Part shown: one piece after another, positions 34,001-41,375 of the stretch
How the letters are laid out: every line of letters begins with the position of its first letter
How positions within the stretch are numbered: the stretch's first letter is position 1
Assembly (NCBI GenBank): GCA_041946825.1
Contig: JBHGBD010000024.1
Location: forward strand, 1 to 64,000
Reading direction: 5' to 3'
Origin: CAZTHM01 sp041946825
Lineage (GTDB): Bacteria > Acidobacteriota > Terriglobia > UBA7540
DNA length: 64,000 nucleotides
The notes under the pieces: model-generated
The model's input: only the letters and a program-made list of their open reading frames with translations
What the model was told of the DNA's origin: nothing
Database searches by the model: none
Position numbers and translations under genes: made by a program

Positions 34001-34186
34001 GTCTGCGAAGGCGACTTCGACGATCGCCACGCGCCGCATTTCGGGCCACTCGACGCCCACGGAGTCCTTCCCGGCGAGCGGGCGTCCAAAGGGCGCAACG
34101 TCAAGCTGGGTATCCTTGGCAAATAGCATCGGTGTGAGCAAAAGCCAGCCGAGGGCAAAGAGGAAAGCATTTGTATAGCGGGTCAT
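31016..34186 (-). CDS. Giant secreted alpha/alpha-barrel glycosidase-like protein, paralog C
   Basis: 1,056 residues; AAGGTGA just before the ATG; signal peptide NAFLFALGWLLLTPMLFAK. N-terminal beta domain with the family opening (QLDVAPFGRPLAGKDSVGVE, VEYWHRVWKG, WFNGEWRTAD). Helical barrel motifs shared with A and B: AFGNESIMMISDLDRRG, HGDYNQHHGWILWGLAEHYW, TRDRAWMEH, PEYGLLPAGSLEDVTDFWYW, RFWFSRGGFSMQPNLLHG, and a C-terminal beta domain ending IVAEY. B and C look closer to each other at the N-terminus than to A, whose opening carries a cysteine-rich insert. Transcribed after the dehydratase gene, 31 bases apart. Confidence 0.75.
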   Translation of the reverse strand: MTRYTNAFLFALGWLLLTPMLFAKDTQLDVAPFGRPLAGKDSVGVEWPEMRRVAIVEVAFADDGSALPPAGSMKVEYWHRVWKGGAIRRYGEQNAGSTGWAEDDDWFNGEWRTADTRARVEGRRVIFTFAPSNEKEFPELKTPGTTYRPTLKIRVAFSGAHPRVQSLKALTDSVLQSSEHLRIQFEKRSTCNDPIEVYNGWLETASKRSRLEGGNCVLSAAVVYARNSEDPEADRTIVTVRSPSNPFSFAMDEVVRGDRIFIKDFGVLVTRDADSVTLAEHRRALQEIGEKSVYDRVSDHPEQTLSGAWNDMPIKRPYYFILGMEGGRQRFELDPTGDVWANHPNFSKNRPGKDTGHFLWPDGMLYRCGLPASHFADRTLAEGYLPIVTTRWIDGDLLYEQEGFADVLAANLNSAPPMQGDDPTVAFLKFRIVNSGAEKRTATLTLSTAAREGHDGEPKKFETIRVDGDTVMGSYEGRDVLRFLVDTRGAGLLTNSTDGVRYEIELEGHKEHTLYIKLPFITLTEDADVEHLRSLSPEREREEVARYWRSRVATGTQIRTPEPWLNDFYRAHVTHLLINDEREIGSDRYVARVGSFFYGAFGNESIMMISDLDRRGYWKEAERSLELFLHYQGTVRLPGNFTTQKGILYGAGGYQHGDYNQHHGWILWGLAEHYWHTRDRAWMEHAAPHMIEACRWITNERKGTMKTDAQGHRVPEYGLLPAGSLEDVTDFWYWLSTNAFSWWGLSNAAAALKDFGNPDGMELVAEAEHYRQDILRAFREAAIRAPVVRLRDGTYVPDFPSNPYTRGRAHGWLRETLEGSIMLPITRLMDPSSRETEWILKDYEDNRYISDKFGYSIPTFDRFWFSRGGFSMQPNLLHGPLPYFYRDQIEHFLRAYFNPFAAGYDPTLRMLCEHPLPELGYFLGDHFKSSDESQSNYWLRLMFVAELDGALHLGRGLPRYWLRDGETLGIKNASTYFGETSFEIRSHVKDGKIEMSLDPPSRNAPREIVVRFRHPDAKPIRRVKVNGVEWSDFDAAKGDIKLPGPTREHTEIVAEY

Positions 34187-34217
34187 GATTCACCTTGGGA
34201 ATAGAGTCTTGCCAAGT

Positions 34218-35366
34218 TCAGGACGCCGAAAGCTTGCGGACGACGTCCTCGTTTAACTCGACGCCCAGGCCGGGCGTCCGTGGGAGTTGGATGATCCCGT
34301 TCACGGGCTTGAATTCGGGGCGCACCAGTTCGCTGCGGATGACGGAGGGCCAAAGCTCCGGCACCATGAATTCAATAAAGGGCACATTGGGGCAAGCAGC
34401 GCTCAGATGGATTTCCGCGGCGATAGTCAGGCCCGATTTCCATCCGTGGGGCGTGCACAGCAGCCCGCGATCGTCCGCGAGGCGCGCAATCCTCCACGAC
34501 TCCGTAAGCCCTCCGGCCCGGCCGACGTCGGGCTGAATCACATCCACTTTGCCACGGTCCATCAAGTCGAGAGCTTCCCAGCGCGAGGCGAGGAGTTCCG
34601 CGCCCGCGATGCGAGTGGTGACGGCATCCGCCAGACGCGCGTGGCCGTCCAGGTCGTCCATCCGCAGCGGGGTTTCCACAAAATAGAGGTTGCACTCTTC
34701 CAGTTGGCGGATCGTCCAGATCGCCGCCTTGCTGTCCGCCCAGCGATAACCGACATCGATCATGAAGGTCATCGCGTCGCCGACGATCTTGCGGGCAAGT
34801 TTCACCAACCGAACTATATCCGAGTCTGTATAAATATCTCCATAAACAAGCTGGAGTTTCACGGCGCGAAAGCCCATCTGGATAACGCTCTCCATGAGTT
34901 CGCGCGTGCGGCGTTCGGTTTCAGCCAGCGTTCCGAGAGGCGGATGCACGCTCGCGTAGGGCACTACGTGCTCGCGCCGCGGCCCCCCCAGGAGCTCGTA
35001 GACCGGCCTTCCGAGCGCCTTGCCCGCGACGTCCCAGAGCGCCAGATCGACAGCGCCGATGGCGTGGATGACCAGGCCGCGGCGGCCGGTGTAGATTGTG
35101 CCCTGATACATCTTGTCCCAGAGGCGCTCAACATCCAGGGGATTCTCGCCGACCAGCAGGTCCTGGAAGCTCAGGCTCCAGTTGTGCGACGAGGGCGCTT
35201 CGAGCACCGCCTTCACCATGGAAGGCGAGGCGTCGACCTCGCCGATGCCCGTGATGCCGGCGTCGGTATGGATCTTGACGATGACCGTCTCCTGCGCCCC
35301 ATCGTTGGCCTGGGAGGAGACGTTCGGAATTCTCAGGGGGACAGCTTCGAGGTTCGTGATCTTCAT
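34218..35366 (-). CDS. Enolase-superfamily sugar-acid dehydratase (mandelate racemase/MLE type)
   Basis: 382 residues, full length. N-terminal capping domain (AVPLRIPN, DAGITGIGEVDASP), then the (beta/alpha)7 barrel: FRAVKLQLVYGD where the second-strand Lys normally sits, MIDVGYRW, YFVETPL and RIAGAEL supplying the Asp/Glu/Glu metal ligands, VIQPDVGRAGG, and TPHGWKSG with the catalytic His. Presence of the seventh-strand His and the short C-terminus favour an acid-sugar dehydratase of the mandelate-racemase subgroup. Cytoplasmic, Mg-dependent. Consistent with catabolism of an aldonate or uronate released from the glycan. Substrate not determinable by eye. Confidence 0.85.
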   Translation of the reverse strand: MKITNLEAVPLRIPNVSSQANDGAQETVIVKIHTDAGITGIGEVDASPSMVKAVLEAPSSHNWSLSFQDLLVGENPLDVERLWDKMYQGTIYTGRRGLVIHAIGAVDLALWDVAGKALGRPVYELLGGPRREHVVPYASVHPPLGTLAETERRTRELMESVIQMGFRAVKLQLVYGDIYTDSDIVRLVKLARKIVGDAMTFMIDVGYRWADSKAAIWTIRQLEECNLYFVETPLRMDDLDGHARLADAVTTRIAGAELLASRWEALDLMDRGKVDVIQPDVGRAGGLTESWRIARLADDRGLLCTPHGWKSGLTIAAEIHLSAACPNVPFIEFMVPELWPSVIRSELVRPEFKPVNGIIQLPRTPGLGVELNEDVVRKLSAS

Positions 35367-35549
35367 TTTTTGCCGACCTGGATTGCAGGGGGTTCGCCCG
35401 GGGCCATGATACTACAACCTGTCACAGGATGATGCCGGAAGTTCGCCTTCTCAGTTCGTGTTGTGCGCGGCTGGGACGAATGTTATAAAGATTGCTCTCT
35501 CAAGGACAGGGCTCAGTCTTTCGAGTTGCCAAAGGTCGGGAGTTTCAAA
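35367..35549. promoter_or_regulatory. Divergent promoter region, small palindrome
   Basis: 183 bases between the divergent dehydratase and GH127-like genes. Holds the 11-bp palindrome CCTGTCACAGG at 35418-35428, close to the dehydratase start, a possible regulator site. The ATCGATAATCGAT operator is absent. Confidence 0.35.
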
Positions 35550-37208
35550 ATGAAGCGGCGTAATTTTCTCAGCGGGCTCCTCGCCGTCGGCGCGCGGCCC
35601 GTCCTGGGCAGGGAATCGACGGCGCGAATACCCGCAACCCTTGACCTGCGCGAACCGATGCGGCGGGCTGTGGCGTGTGTCCTGAATCGCATGGATCCCG
35701 CCCAGAACTACCGCCCCTGGTTTGCAGTCGATGTTGTGGATGGTGTGCCCACGAAGCTGCGGCACGATGTGTGGGATTTCGGCGACACGAGCGGCCGATT
35801 TCTTGAGGCTCTGATCCTGGCGCGTCAGATGGTGCCGCCCGGCGGAGACGCGCTCCTCGCCGAGCGCCGCATTCGGCGGTTCGTCGATTCGCTGTTCGGC
35901 GTGGATGGATTGATTGCCAACCCTGAGCGCCACGAACCCGATCACATGTTCTCTCAAGGTAGCGCCCTCTACGGACTGGTGACCGATTTCGACTCCAGCC
36001 GCGATCCGAAGCTGGAAGCGCGGATCCAGAGCTTTATCGAGGCGTTGAACCGCGCTGCGGTGCAGGAGCGAGATTACCTTTGGTTCCCGCAGGTGGCCAC
36101 GAAAATCGCCCCGTGTTCGCACATGGCGGCGTACCAGGTGCTGCCCATCGTGCGTTTCTATGAGCTCACACATTACGCTCCGGCACTCAAATATTCGGAG
36201 CGCCTGGCGCGCTGGGCTTTCTATCACGACCCCACGGTCACCGTCGAAGGTGTGATTACAAAGACGGGTTGGGAAGGGCATCTGCACGCCTGGATGGATA
36301 CCTATACGGGCATCATTCGTTGCACGCTCGCGGGTGGCGACCTGGACCGTGACGCCGTGCTGGCGCGTGCACGCAAGCTTTACGAATGGGTGAAGGCGAA
36401 TTACACCAGCAGCTTTGGCTGGGTCGCGGACTCAGTCGGCTCCCAAACCTGCGAGACGGACACGATTACGAGCGCCATCCGGCTGGCACTGGAGCTCATC
36501 AAGCAAGGGCACCACGAATACTGGAACGACATCGAGCGGTTCGCGCGCAACCAGCTTGTGGAAAATCAGTTCGTGGATGTGTCGCGGTTGGGTATCCGAG
36601 ATCCCCGCACGTCGCGCGGATTGCAGGGCGCGTTCGAGAGTTATGCCGCGCCCAACACCTTGCTCGCGGCGCGGGACGCGGTCGTGGAAGGGTGCTGCAT
36701 CAATGGCGGCATGCGCGGGCTTTTCCTGGCCTACGACCACGCCGTCCACGCTACGCCAACGGAGGTTCGTGTCAATCTGCTGCTCACGTCAGGCGGGCGC
36801 GGCGTCGAGGTGACGAGTTTTCTGCCTTTCGAAGGGCGGCTGGATCTGACTCCCCAGGATTCCAGGCCACTGTTTGTGCGTTATCCCGACTGGCTGTCCC
36901 GCGAGGACGTGAGAATCGAGGCGCCGTCGCGCGTCCGTCACGAGCCCGAATCCGGCGCTCCCTACCTGAAGTTCAGCGGCCATCGGCGTGGGTCGAGAAT
37001 TGTCTTGCGCTTCCCTCAACGCGAAGTAGAAAGGACCGAGGTTGTGGCTGGGAAACCGTATCGCGTCCGCTGGCGGGGCGACACGGTGGCCGAACTCTTA
37101 CCCGCTGGCGCGCCCTACCCGATATTCCAGCGGAGCTCTTTGCGCGGCACTGACGCTCCTCTGAAAGTCCAAGGAACGCCGTTTCGGGTCTCGCGCGTGC
37201 ACTGGTGA
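35550..37208 (+). CDS. GH127-like (DUF1680-type) glycosidase-like protein with Tat-like leader
   Basis: 552 residues; ATG at 35550 chosen because it opens the leader KRRNFLSGLLAVGARPVLG with twin Arg. Residues ~40-370 are an all-helical alpha/alpha barrel (WDFGDTSGRFLEALILARQM, MFSQGSALYGLVTDF, HMAAYQVLPIVRFYELTHYA, CETDTITSAIRLALELIKQG). Near residue 400, EGCCINGGMRGLFLA resembles the paired-Cys motif of GH127 beta-L-arabinofuranosidases, which use a Cys nucleophile with a zinc site; the upstream TCETD would supply the partner Glu/Cys. C-terminal beta domain (RVNLLLTSGGRGVEV onward). Likely exported. An arabinofuranosidase or related activity is inferred. Confidence 0.65.
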   Translation: MKRRNFLSGLLAVGARPVLGRESTARIPATLDLREPMRRAVACVLNRMDPAQNYRPWFAVDVVDGVPTKLRHDVWDFGDTSGRFLEALILARQMVPPGGDALLAERRIRRFVDSLFGVDGLIANPERHEPDHMFSQGSALYGLVTDFDSSRDPKLEARIQSFIEALNRAAVQERDYLWFPQVATKIAPCSHMAAYQVLPIVRFYELTHYAPALKYSERLARWAFYHDPTVTVEGVITKTGWEGHLHAWMDTYTGIIRCTLAGGDLDRDAVLARARKLYEWVKANYTSSFGWVADSVGSQTCETDTITSAIRLALELIKQGHHEYWNDIERFARNQLVENQFVDVSRLGIRDPRTSRGLQGAFESYAAPNTLLAARDAVVEGCCINGGMRGLFLAYDHAVHATPTEVRVNLLLTSGGRGVEVTSFLPFEGRLDLTPQDSRPLFVRYPDWLSREDVRIEAPSRVRHEPESGAPYLKFSGHRRGSRIVLRFPQREVERTEVVAGKPYRVRWRGDTVAELLPAGAPYPIFQRSSLRGTDAPLKVQGTPFRVSRVHW

Positions 37209-37231
37209 GGCGGTTGCGGGGAAGGGAATCC

Positions 37232-38005
37232 TCAAAGCGTAATCGTCAGCCCGCCATCGACCATGAGGTCGGCTCCGGTCAGGTACCCACACTCGCGCGA
37301 AGCCAGAAATAAGGCGGCCGCGGCGACTTCCTCGGGCAATCCCACCCTGCGCAGAGGGATCCTTCCTGACTTGACGTAATAATCCATGAAGTGTCCTGTA
37401 GTGGTCTCATCGATGCCGTTGACGACCGACATGGGCGTGCGGATGAACCCCGGGCTGATGGAGTTCACGACAATGTTGTGCGGCGCGAACTCGATGGCCA
37501 GGTTTCGGGTGAGTTGCGCCACGCCGCCCTTGGCTGCCGCGTAGGCGCTGGAGTTTGGCTCAGAAATCAGTCGGTGCACCGAGGCGATGTTGACGATGCT
37601 CCCGCCTCCGAACTCGCGCATCGTTCGTGCGGCGACGCGCGCGCAGAGAAAATACGCGGTCAGATTTGTGTCGATGACATTGCGCCACTCGTCGCGGGTC
37701 AGGTCATCCGCGCTCACCGGGGCGTAGGTCGCGGCGTTGTTGATGAGGATATCGAGCCGGCCACACTGGGTTGCGACCTGCTGGACGGTGTTTTCAGCCT
37801 TCGCCCCGTCCGCGAGGTCGATTTCCCAGACGTCCGCCCTGCCGCCCGCGGAAGCGATCTCCTCGGCCACCGCGCGCGCCGCCGGCCCGTTGCGGTCGAG
37901 GATGGCCACGCGTGCGCCTTCCGAGGAGAAGGCCAACGACACAGCCTTTCCGATACCGCTGCCGCCGCCGGTGATAATGGCGGCTCTTCCTTCAAGACGA
38001 TTCAT
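37232..38005 (-). CDS. Short-chain dehydrogenase/reductase (SDR)
   Basis: 257 residues, classical SDR. Rossmann glycine motif TGGGSGIGKAVSLAF, cofactor-discriminating AILDRN (Asp suggests NAD), structural NNAAT, catalytic Ser in VNIASVH and YAAAKGG (Tyr-x3-Lys), and the closing GYLTGADLMVDGG. Cytoplasmic oxidation or reduction of a sugar, sugar acid or alcohol is likely given its position beside the dehydratase and glycosidases. Converges on the GH127-like gene with 23 bases between. Confidence 0.9.
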   Translation of the reverse strand: MNRLEGRAAIITGGGSGIGKAVSLAFSSEGARVAILDRNGPAARAVAEEIASAGGRADVWEIDLADGAKAENTVQQVATQCGRLDILINNAATYAPVSADDLTRDEWRNVIDTNLTAYFLCARVAARTMREFGGGSIVNIASVHRLISEPNSSAYAAAKGGVAQLTRNLAIEFAPHNIVVNSISPGFIRTPMSVVNGIDETTTGHFMDYYVKSGRIPLRRVGLPEEVAAAALFLASRECGYLTGADLMVDGGLTITL

Positions 38006-38337
38006 CGCTGCCGAACCCCCGCCTTTGATCTCTCATGTCGGCTGGTGCGTGGGGCTCCGTGACAATCCCCACCCGTGCTCTGCCGGCTGCCCGCTCCTGA
38101 AGAGCCCTGAATGCTGCGTCAACATCCGTGTCGCAGGATTGCACATTATATACTCGGACCGTGTCGATAGCTGTTCCGAGTTTCCGGCTGACGACCCGAC
38201 AGCGATTTGCCCAATTGGACCGCGGCCGTCGTCGCGTCTTCTGTTTTTGTGGCGGGTTCAGCCCTTCCTGGCGCCATTTCTACGCTCAGACCCTGTGAAG
38301 CAGGTCGTTGGGGCTTGAAGCGAACCGTAATTTCGCC
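38006..38337. other. Intergenic region
   Basis: 332 bases between the divergent SDR and tetR genes. No gene, RNA or clear terminator seen; it should hold the SDR promoter. Confidence 0.4.
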
Positions 38338-38385
38338 TTGACATGCCGACTAAAGTGACCTATAGTCATATTCGACTTTAGGTCA
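38338..38385 (+). promoter_or_regulatory. tetR-exporter promoter overlapped by a palindromic operator
   Basis: TTGACA at 38338-38343, 17-base spacer, TATAGT at 38361-38366: a near-consensus sigma-70-type promoter. A 30-bp near-perfect palindrome covers the -10 (38356-38385), with half-sites TGACCTATAGTC and GACTTTAGGTCA. A third TGACCT-like half-site (AGGTCAC, 38397-38403) lies next to the ATG. A TetR dimer bound here would block the promoter of its own operon. Confidence 0.85.
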
Positions 38386-38405
38386 TATATGAGCAGAGGT
38401 CACTT

Positions 38406-39116
38406 ATGAAAGCCAAGATGAAAGGCCGGCCCGTTCCCACCTCCCCGGAGCCTGCGGGCAGGCGCGCCCGTCGGCAGGCCGAAACGCGTGCCCGCATCAT
38501 GCGCGCGGCGCTCGATCTTTTCGCCAAGCGAGGGTATGCAGCAACCAAGGTTGAGCAGATTACGGAGGCCGCTGACATCGGCAAGGGCACGTTCTTCAAC
38601 TATTTCCCTTCCAAGGAACATGTGCTGGCAGGCTTTGGCGACCTGCAACTCAGCAAGGTGGAGCACGCCTTGGAGGAGGCGATGCAGGAGGGCAAATTGC
38701 CGCGCGGCGTGTGGAAGGGCTTGGCACGCGCACTGGCGCGAGAGCCGGGGCGCAGTCCGGGGTTGGCGCGGGGATTGCTCGCGGCCATGGTTTCCAACGG
38801 TGCCGTCATGGATCAGACCCAGCAAACGCTCAGCCGTGGCCGGGAAATGCTGGCCCAACTTATTCGCAAGGGTCAGGAAGGCGGCGATGTCCGGAGTGAC
38901 GTAAATCCCAGGGACACTGCACGACTCTTTCAGCAGACGCTATTGGGGGCGCTGCTCTTGTGGTCGCTTGACCCCAAGGTTGATCTCGGCCCGTGGCTCG
39001 ACAAGACGTTCGATTTCTTCTGGGCAGGGGTGGCAGTGCCGGAGCAGGCAGGTGCGCGTTCGACCCGCACGGGCCGCGGGCGAACACGAAGCAACGTGGT
39101 CGAGGTAACGGCATGA
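38406..39116 (+). CDS. TetR-family regulator of the ABC exporter
   Basis: 236 residues; AGAGGT sits before the ATG. Helix-turn-helix at residues ~25-70: TRARIMRAALDLFAKRGYAA, TKVEQITEAADIGKGTFFNY, FPSKEHVLAGF. The C-terminal helical ligand-binding domain includes VWKGLARALAREPG, SRGREMLAQLIRKGQ and DTARLFQQTLLGALLLW. The last ~25 residues are basic and disordered. Its promoter carries a palindrome and its stop codon overlaps the start of the adaptor gene (ATGA), so it autoregulates the whole efflux operon, presumably released by the exported compound. Confidence 0.92.
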   Translation: MKAKMKGRPVPTSPEPAGRRARRQAETRARIMRAALDLFAKRGYAATKVEQITEAADIGKGTFFNYFPSKEHVLAGFGDLQLSKVEHALEEAMQEGKLPRGVWKGLARALAREPGRSPGLARGLLAAMVSNGAVMDQTQQTLSRGREMLAQLIRKGQEGGDVRSDVNPRDTARLFQQTLLGALLLWSLDPKVDLGPWLDKTFDFFWAGVAVPEQAGARSTRTGRGRTRSNVVEVTA

Positions 39117-40261
39117 AGAAGCGGCTAATCCTTGTGACGGTTTTCGTTCTGATCGGACTTCTGGCCGGGTTCAAACTCGTGCTCCAGTACGGGCGGAAGA
39201 GCTCCGGGAAGATCCGAATATCCGGAAATATTGAGGTCACCGACGCCGAAGTGAGCTTCAAAATCCCGGGCCGGGTGCAAGCACGCATGGTGGATGAAGG
39301 CCAGACTGTTCAGCGCGGGGATATCGTGGCGCGCCTTGACGACGCAGAACTCACGCAGGAGGTGGCGCTCCGGCGAGCGGAGGCCGAGGCCGCGCGGGCG
39401 GTACGGGCGGAGTTCGAAGCGGGCTCACGGAAGCAGGAAATCGCACAGACGCAAGCCGCGGCCGCCCAGGCCAAGGCGCGGCTCGACGAGATGCTCGCCG
39501 GCTCTCGACCCCAGGAACTGGCGGCAGCCGAAGCCGCTTGGCGCGCAGCGCGGGCGGAAACCGAACGTGCCAAACAGGATGCGGAGCGTTATGAGGGCCT
39601 CTTCAAAAAGGAAATCGTCTCCGCGCAACAGCGCGAGGCGGCGCGCACTTCCTACGAAACCGCGCTCGAGCGCCAACGCCAAGCAGAAGAGCAGCTTAAG
39701 CTGGTCCGTGAGGGCCCCCGCCAGGAGGAAATCGAGCAGGCACGAGCGCAGTGGATGCAGGCCGAAGAGCGGTTCCGCCTGGTGAAAGAAGGCCCGCGCA
39801 GAGAGCAGATTGAACAAACGCGAGCTCGCGCCGAGCAGGCGAAGCAGGCGCTCGCCGTGGCGGAAACCCGCCTGGGTTACGCGACGCTCGTCTCCCCACT
39901 CGCCGGCGTCGTGTTGAGCAAAAACACCGAGCCGGGGGAATACGTCGCAGCGGGAACGCCCATCGTAACGGTCGGCGATCTCGAGCATCCGTGGGTTCGG
40001 GTATTCATCGACGAGACGGACTTGGGGCGCGTCAAAGTCGGGCAGAGCGCGCGTGTCACCACCGACACGTTTCCAGGCAAATCCTATGAAGGCCGCGTCT
40101 CGTTCATCGCTTCGCAGGCGGAATTCACCCCGCGAAGCGTGCAGACGGAGAAGGAACGCGTAAAGCTGGTTTATCGCGTCAAAGTGGAGATTGCCAATCA
40201 GAAGATGGAACTGAAGCCCGGCATGCCCGCGGACGTGGAGATTTCATTGGTGGAGAAGTGA
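39113..40261 (+). CDS. HlyD-family membrane-fusion (adaptor) protein
   Basis: 382 residues; ATG at 39113 overlaps the tetR stop. One N-terminal membrane anchor (LILVTVFVLIGLLAGFKLVL). Biotinyl/lipoyl-like half ISGNIEVTDAEVSFKIPGRV, a long Ala/Glu/Arg coiled coil (residues ~75-250), the second lipoyl half LGYATLVSPLAGVVLSKNTE, and a beta-barrel region (VFIDETDLGRVKVGQSARV). Within the coiled coil a ~34-residue unit beginning EGPRQEEIEQARA / EGPRREQIEQTRA is repeated. It spans the periplasm to link the ABC permeases to an outer-membrane channel; no TolC gene is in the operon. Resembles YbhG/YhiI-type adaptors. Confidence 0.92.
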   Translation: MKKRLILVTVFVLIGLLAGFKLVLQYGRKSSGKIRISGNIEVTDAEVSFKIPGRVQARMVDEGQTVQRGDIVARLDDAELTQEVALRRAEAEAARAVRAEFEAGSRKQEIAQTQAAAAQAKARLDEMLAGSRPQELAAAEAAWRAARAETERAKQDAERYEGLFKKEIVSAQQREAARTSYETALERQRQAEEQLKLVREGPRQEEIEQARAQWMQAEERFRLVKEGPRREQIEQTRARAEQAKQALAVAETRLGYATLVSPLAGVVLSKNTEPGEYVAAGTPIVTVGDLEHPWVRVFIDETDLGRVKVGQSARVTTDTFPGKSYEGRVSFIASQAEFTPRSVQTEKERVKLVYRVKVEIANQKMELKPGMPADVEISLVEK

Positions 40262-40442
40262 TATCACGCTGCACCGCTGGCTCCTGCCACTCCCCCGGCG
40301 GGGGAGGGATGGGCGCTCATTTGAATCCAACCTCCGGCCGCACGGGAAGACGGTGTCGCGACTCGTCGAAACGGGTAAAGGGGCTCGCCGCGAACCTGAA
40401 GCGGTTAGCGGTTGCGAGCCAACGTAAGTTTGGGTTTGGATC
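40262..40442. other. Intra-operon spacer with GC hairpin
   Basis: 181 bases between adaptor and first ATPase gene, the only sizeable gap in the operon. Contains CTCCCCC-GGC-GGGGGAG at about 40291-40307, a GC-rich hairpin without a T-run, which may limit read-through or stabilise the upstream mRNA. Confidence 0.4.
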
Positions 40443-41357
40443 ATGACAACCATCCACATCACTCGCCTCACCAAGACGTTCGGCGCCGCGCGTGCCGTCG
40501 ATGACCTCACGCTTGACGTCACGGAGGGCGAGATATTCGCGCTGGTTGGGCCGGACGGCGCCGGAAAGACCACCACGATGCGGCTCCTCACCGCCATCAT
40601 GGACCCGACGTCGGGTGATGCCTGGGTGGCGGGTCGTCACATCGTGAAAGAGGCGGAGGCCATCAAGGAAGAAATTGGTTATATGAGCCAGCAGTTCGGG
40701 CTCTATCCCGATCTGACGGTTGAGGAGAACATCGATTTCTACGCGGACGTTTACGGCGTGGACCGGCAAGGCCGCCGGGAGAAAGCGGAGCGCCTGCTCG
40801 CCTTCAGCAACCTGGCCCCCTTCAAGAAACGCCTGGCGGGCAACCTTTCGGGCGGCATGAAGCAGAAACTCGGTCTCGCCTGCGCGTTAATCCATACTCC
40901 GAAGGTTCTGTTCCTCGACGAGCCGACGAATGGCGTTGATCCGTCCTCGCGACGCGACTTCTGGAGAATCCTGTATCAGCTCCTGCGTGAGAAGGTCACC
41001 ATCTTCGTTTCCACCGCTTACCTGGATGAAGCCGAGCGCGCGAGCCGCGTCGGGCTGATGCATCGCGGGCGCTTGCTGGCGGTGGGCACTCCGCAGGAAA
41101 TCAAGAAGCTCATGCGCGGCTCCATCCTCGAGGTCCGGGCCTCCGAAGCCCGAAAAGCGGCTGCGGTGCTCCGCGCGGCATTTCCGGGCGGGTCGGTAGG
41201 GCTGTTCGGCGATCGCGTTCACGTGGTGGGAGAGGATTGGCGCGAGATGCAGCGTCGAGCGGAAGAGAATCTCCGCGCGGCGAATGTGGAAATGCTGGAG
41301 TCCCGCTCCATCGAGCCTTCGCTCGAAGACGTTTTTGTCTCGGTGCTCGGCGAATAG
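40443..41357 (+). CDS. ABC-2 type exporter ATPase, subunit 1
   Basis: 304 residues. Walker A GPDGAGKTT (Asp in place of the usual Asn), Q-loop YMSQQFGLYPDLTVEENIDF, signature LSGGMKQKLGLACAL, Walker B VLFLDEPTNGVDPSSRRDFW, switch region TIFVSTAYLDEAERA in which the usual His is replaced by Tyr/Ala context (STAYLDEA), and a C-terminal regulatory tail ending SLEDVFVSVLGE. Powers export with the second ATPase; in YbhF-like systems the two ATPase modules are fused in one chain, here they are separate genes. Confidence 0.92.
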   Translation: MTTIHITRLTKTFGAARAVDDLTLDVTEGEIFALVGPDGAGKTTTMRLLTAIMDPTSGDAWVAGRHIVKEAEAIKEEIGYMSQQFGLYPDLTVEENIDFYADVYGVDRQGRREKAERLLAFSNLAPFKKRLAGNLSGGMKQKLGLACALIHTPKVLFLDEPTNGVDPSSRRDFWRILYQLLREKVTIFVSTAYLDEAERASRVGLMHRGRLLAVGTPQEIKKLMRGSILEVRASEARKAAAVLRAAFPGGSVGLFGDRVHVVGEDWREMQRRAEENLRAANVEMLESRSIEPSLEDVFVSVLGE

Positions 41358-41375
41358 CGGCATTTAGGATGCCGC

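Noticed and set aside
34287..35432. 381-codon open frame on the plus strand
   Set aside because: Antisense to the enolase-superfamily gene, whose catalytic motifs are intact.
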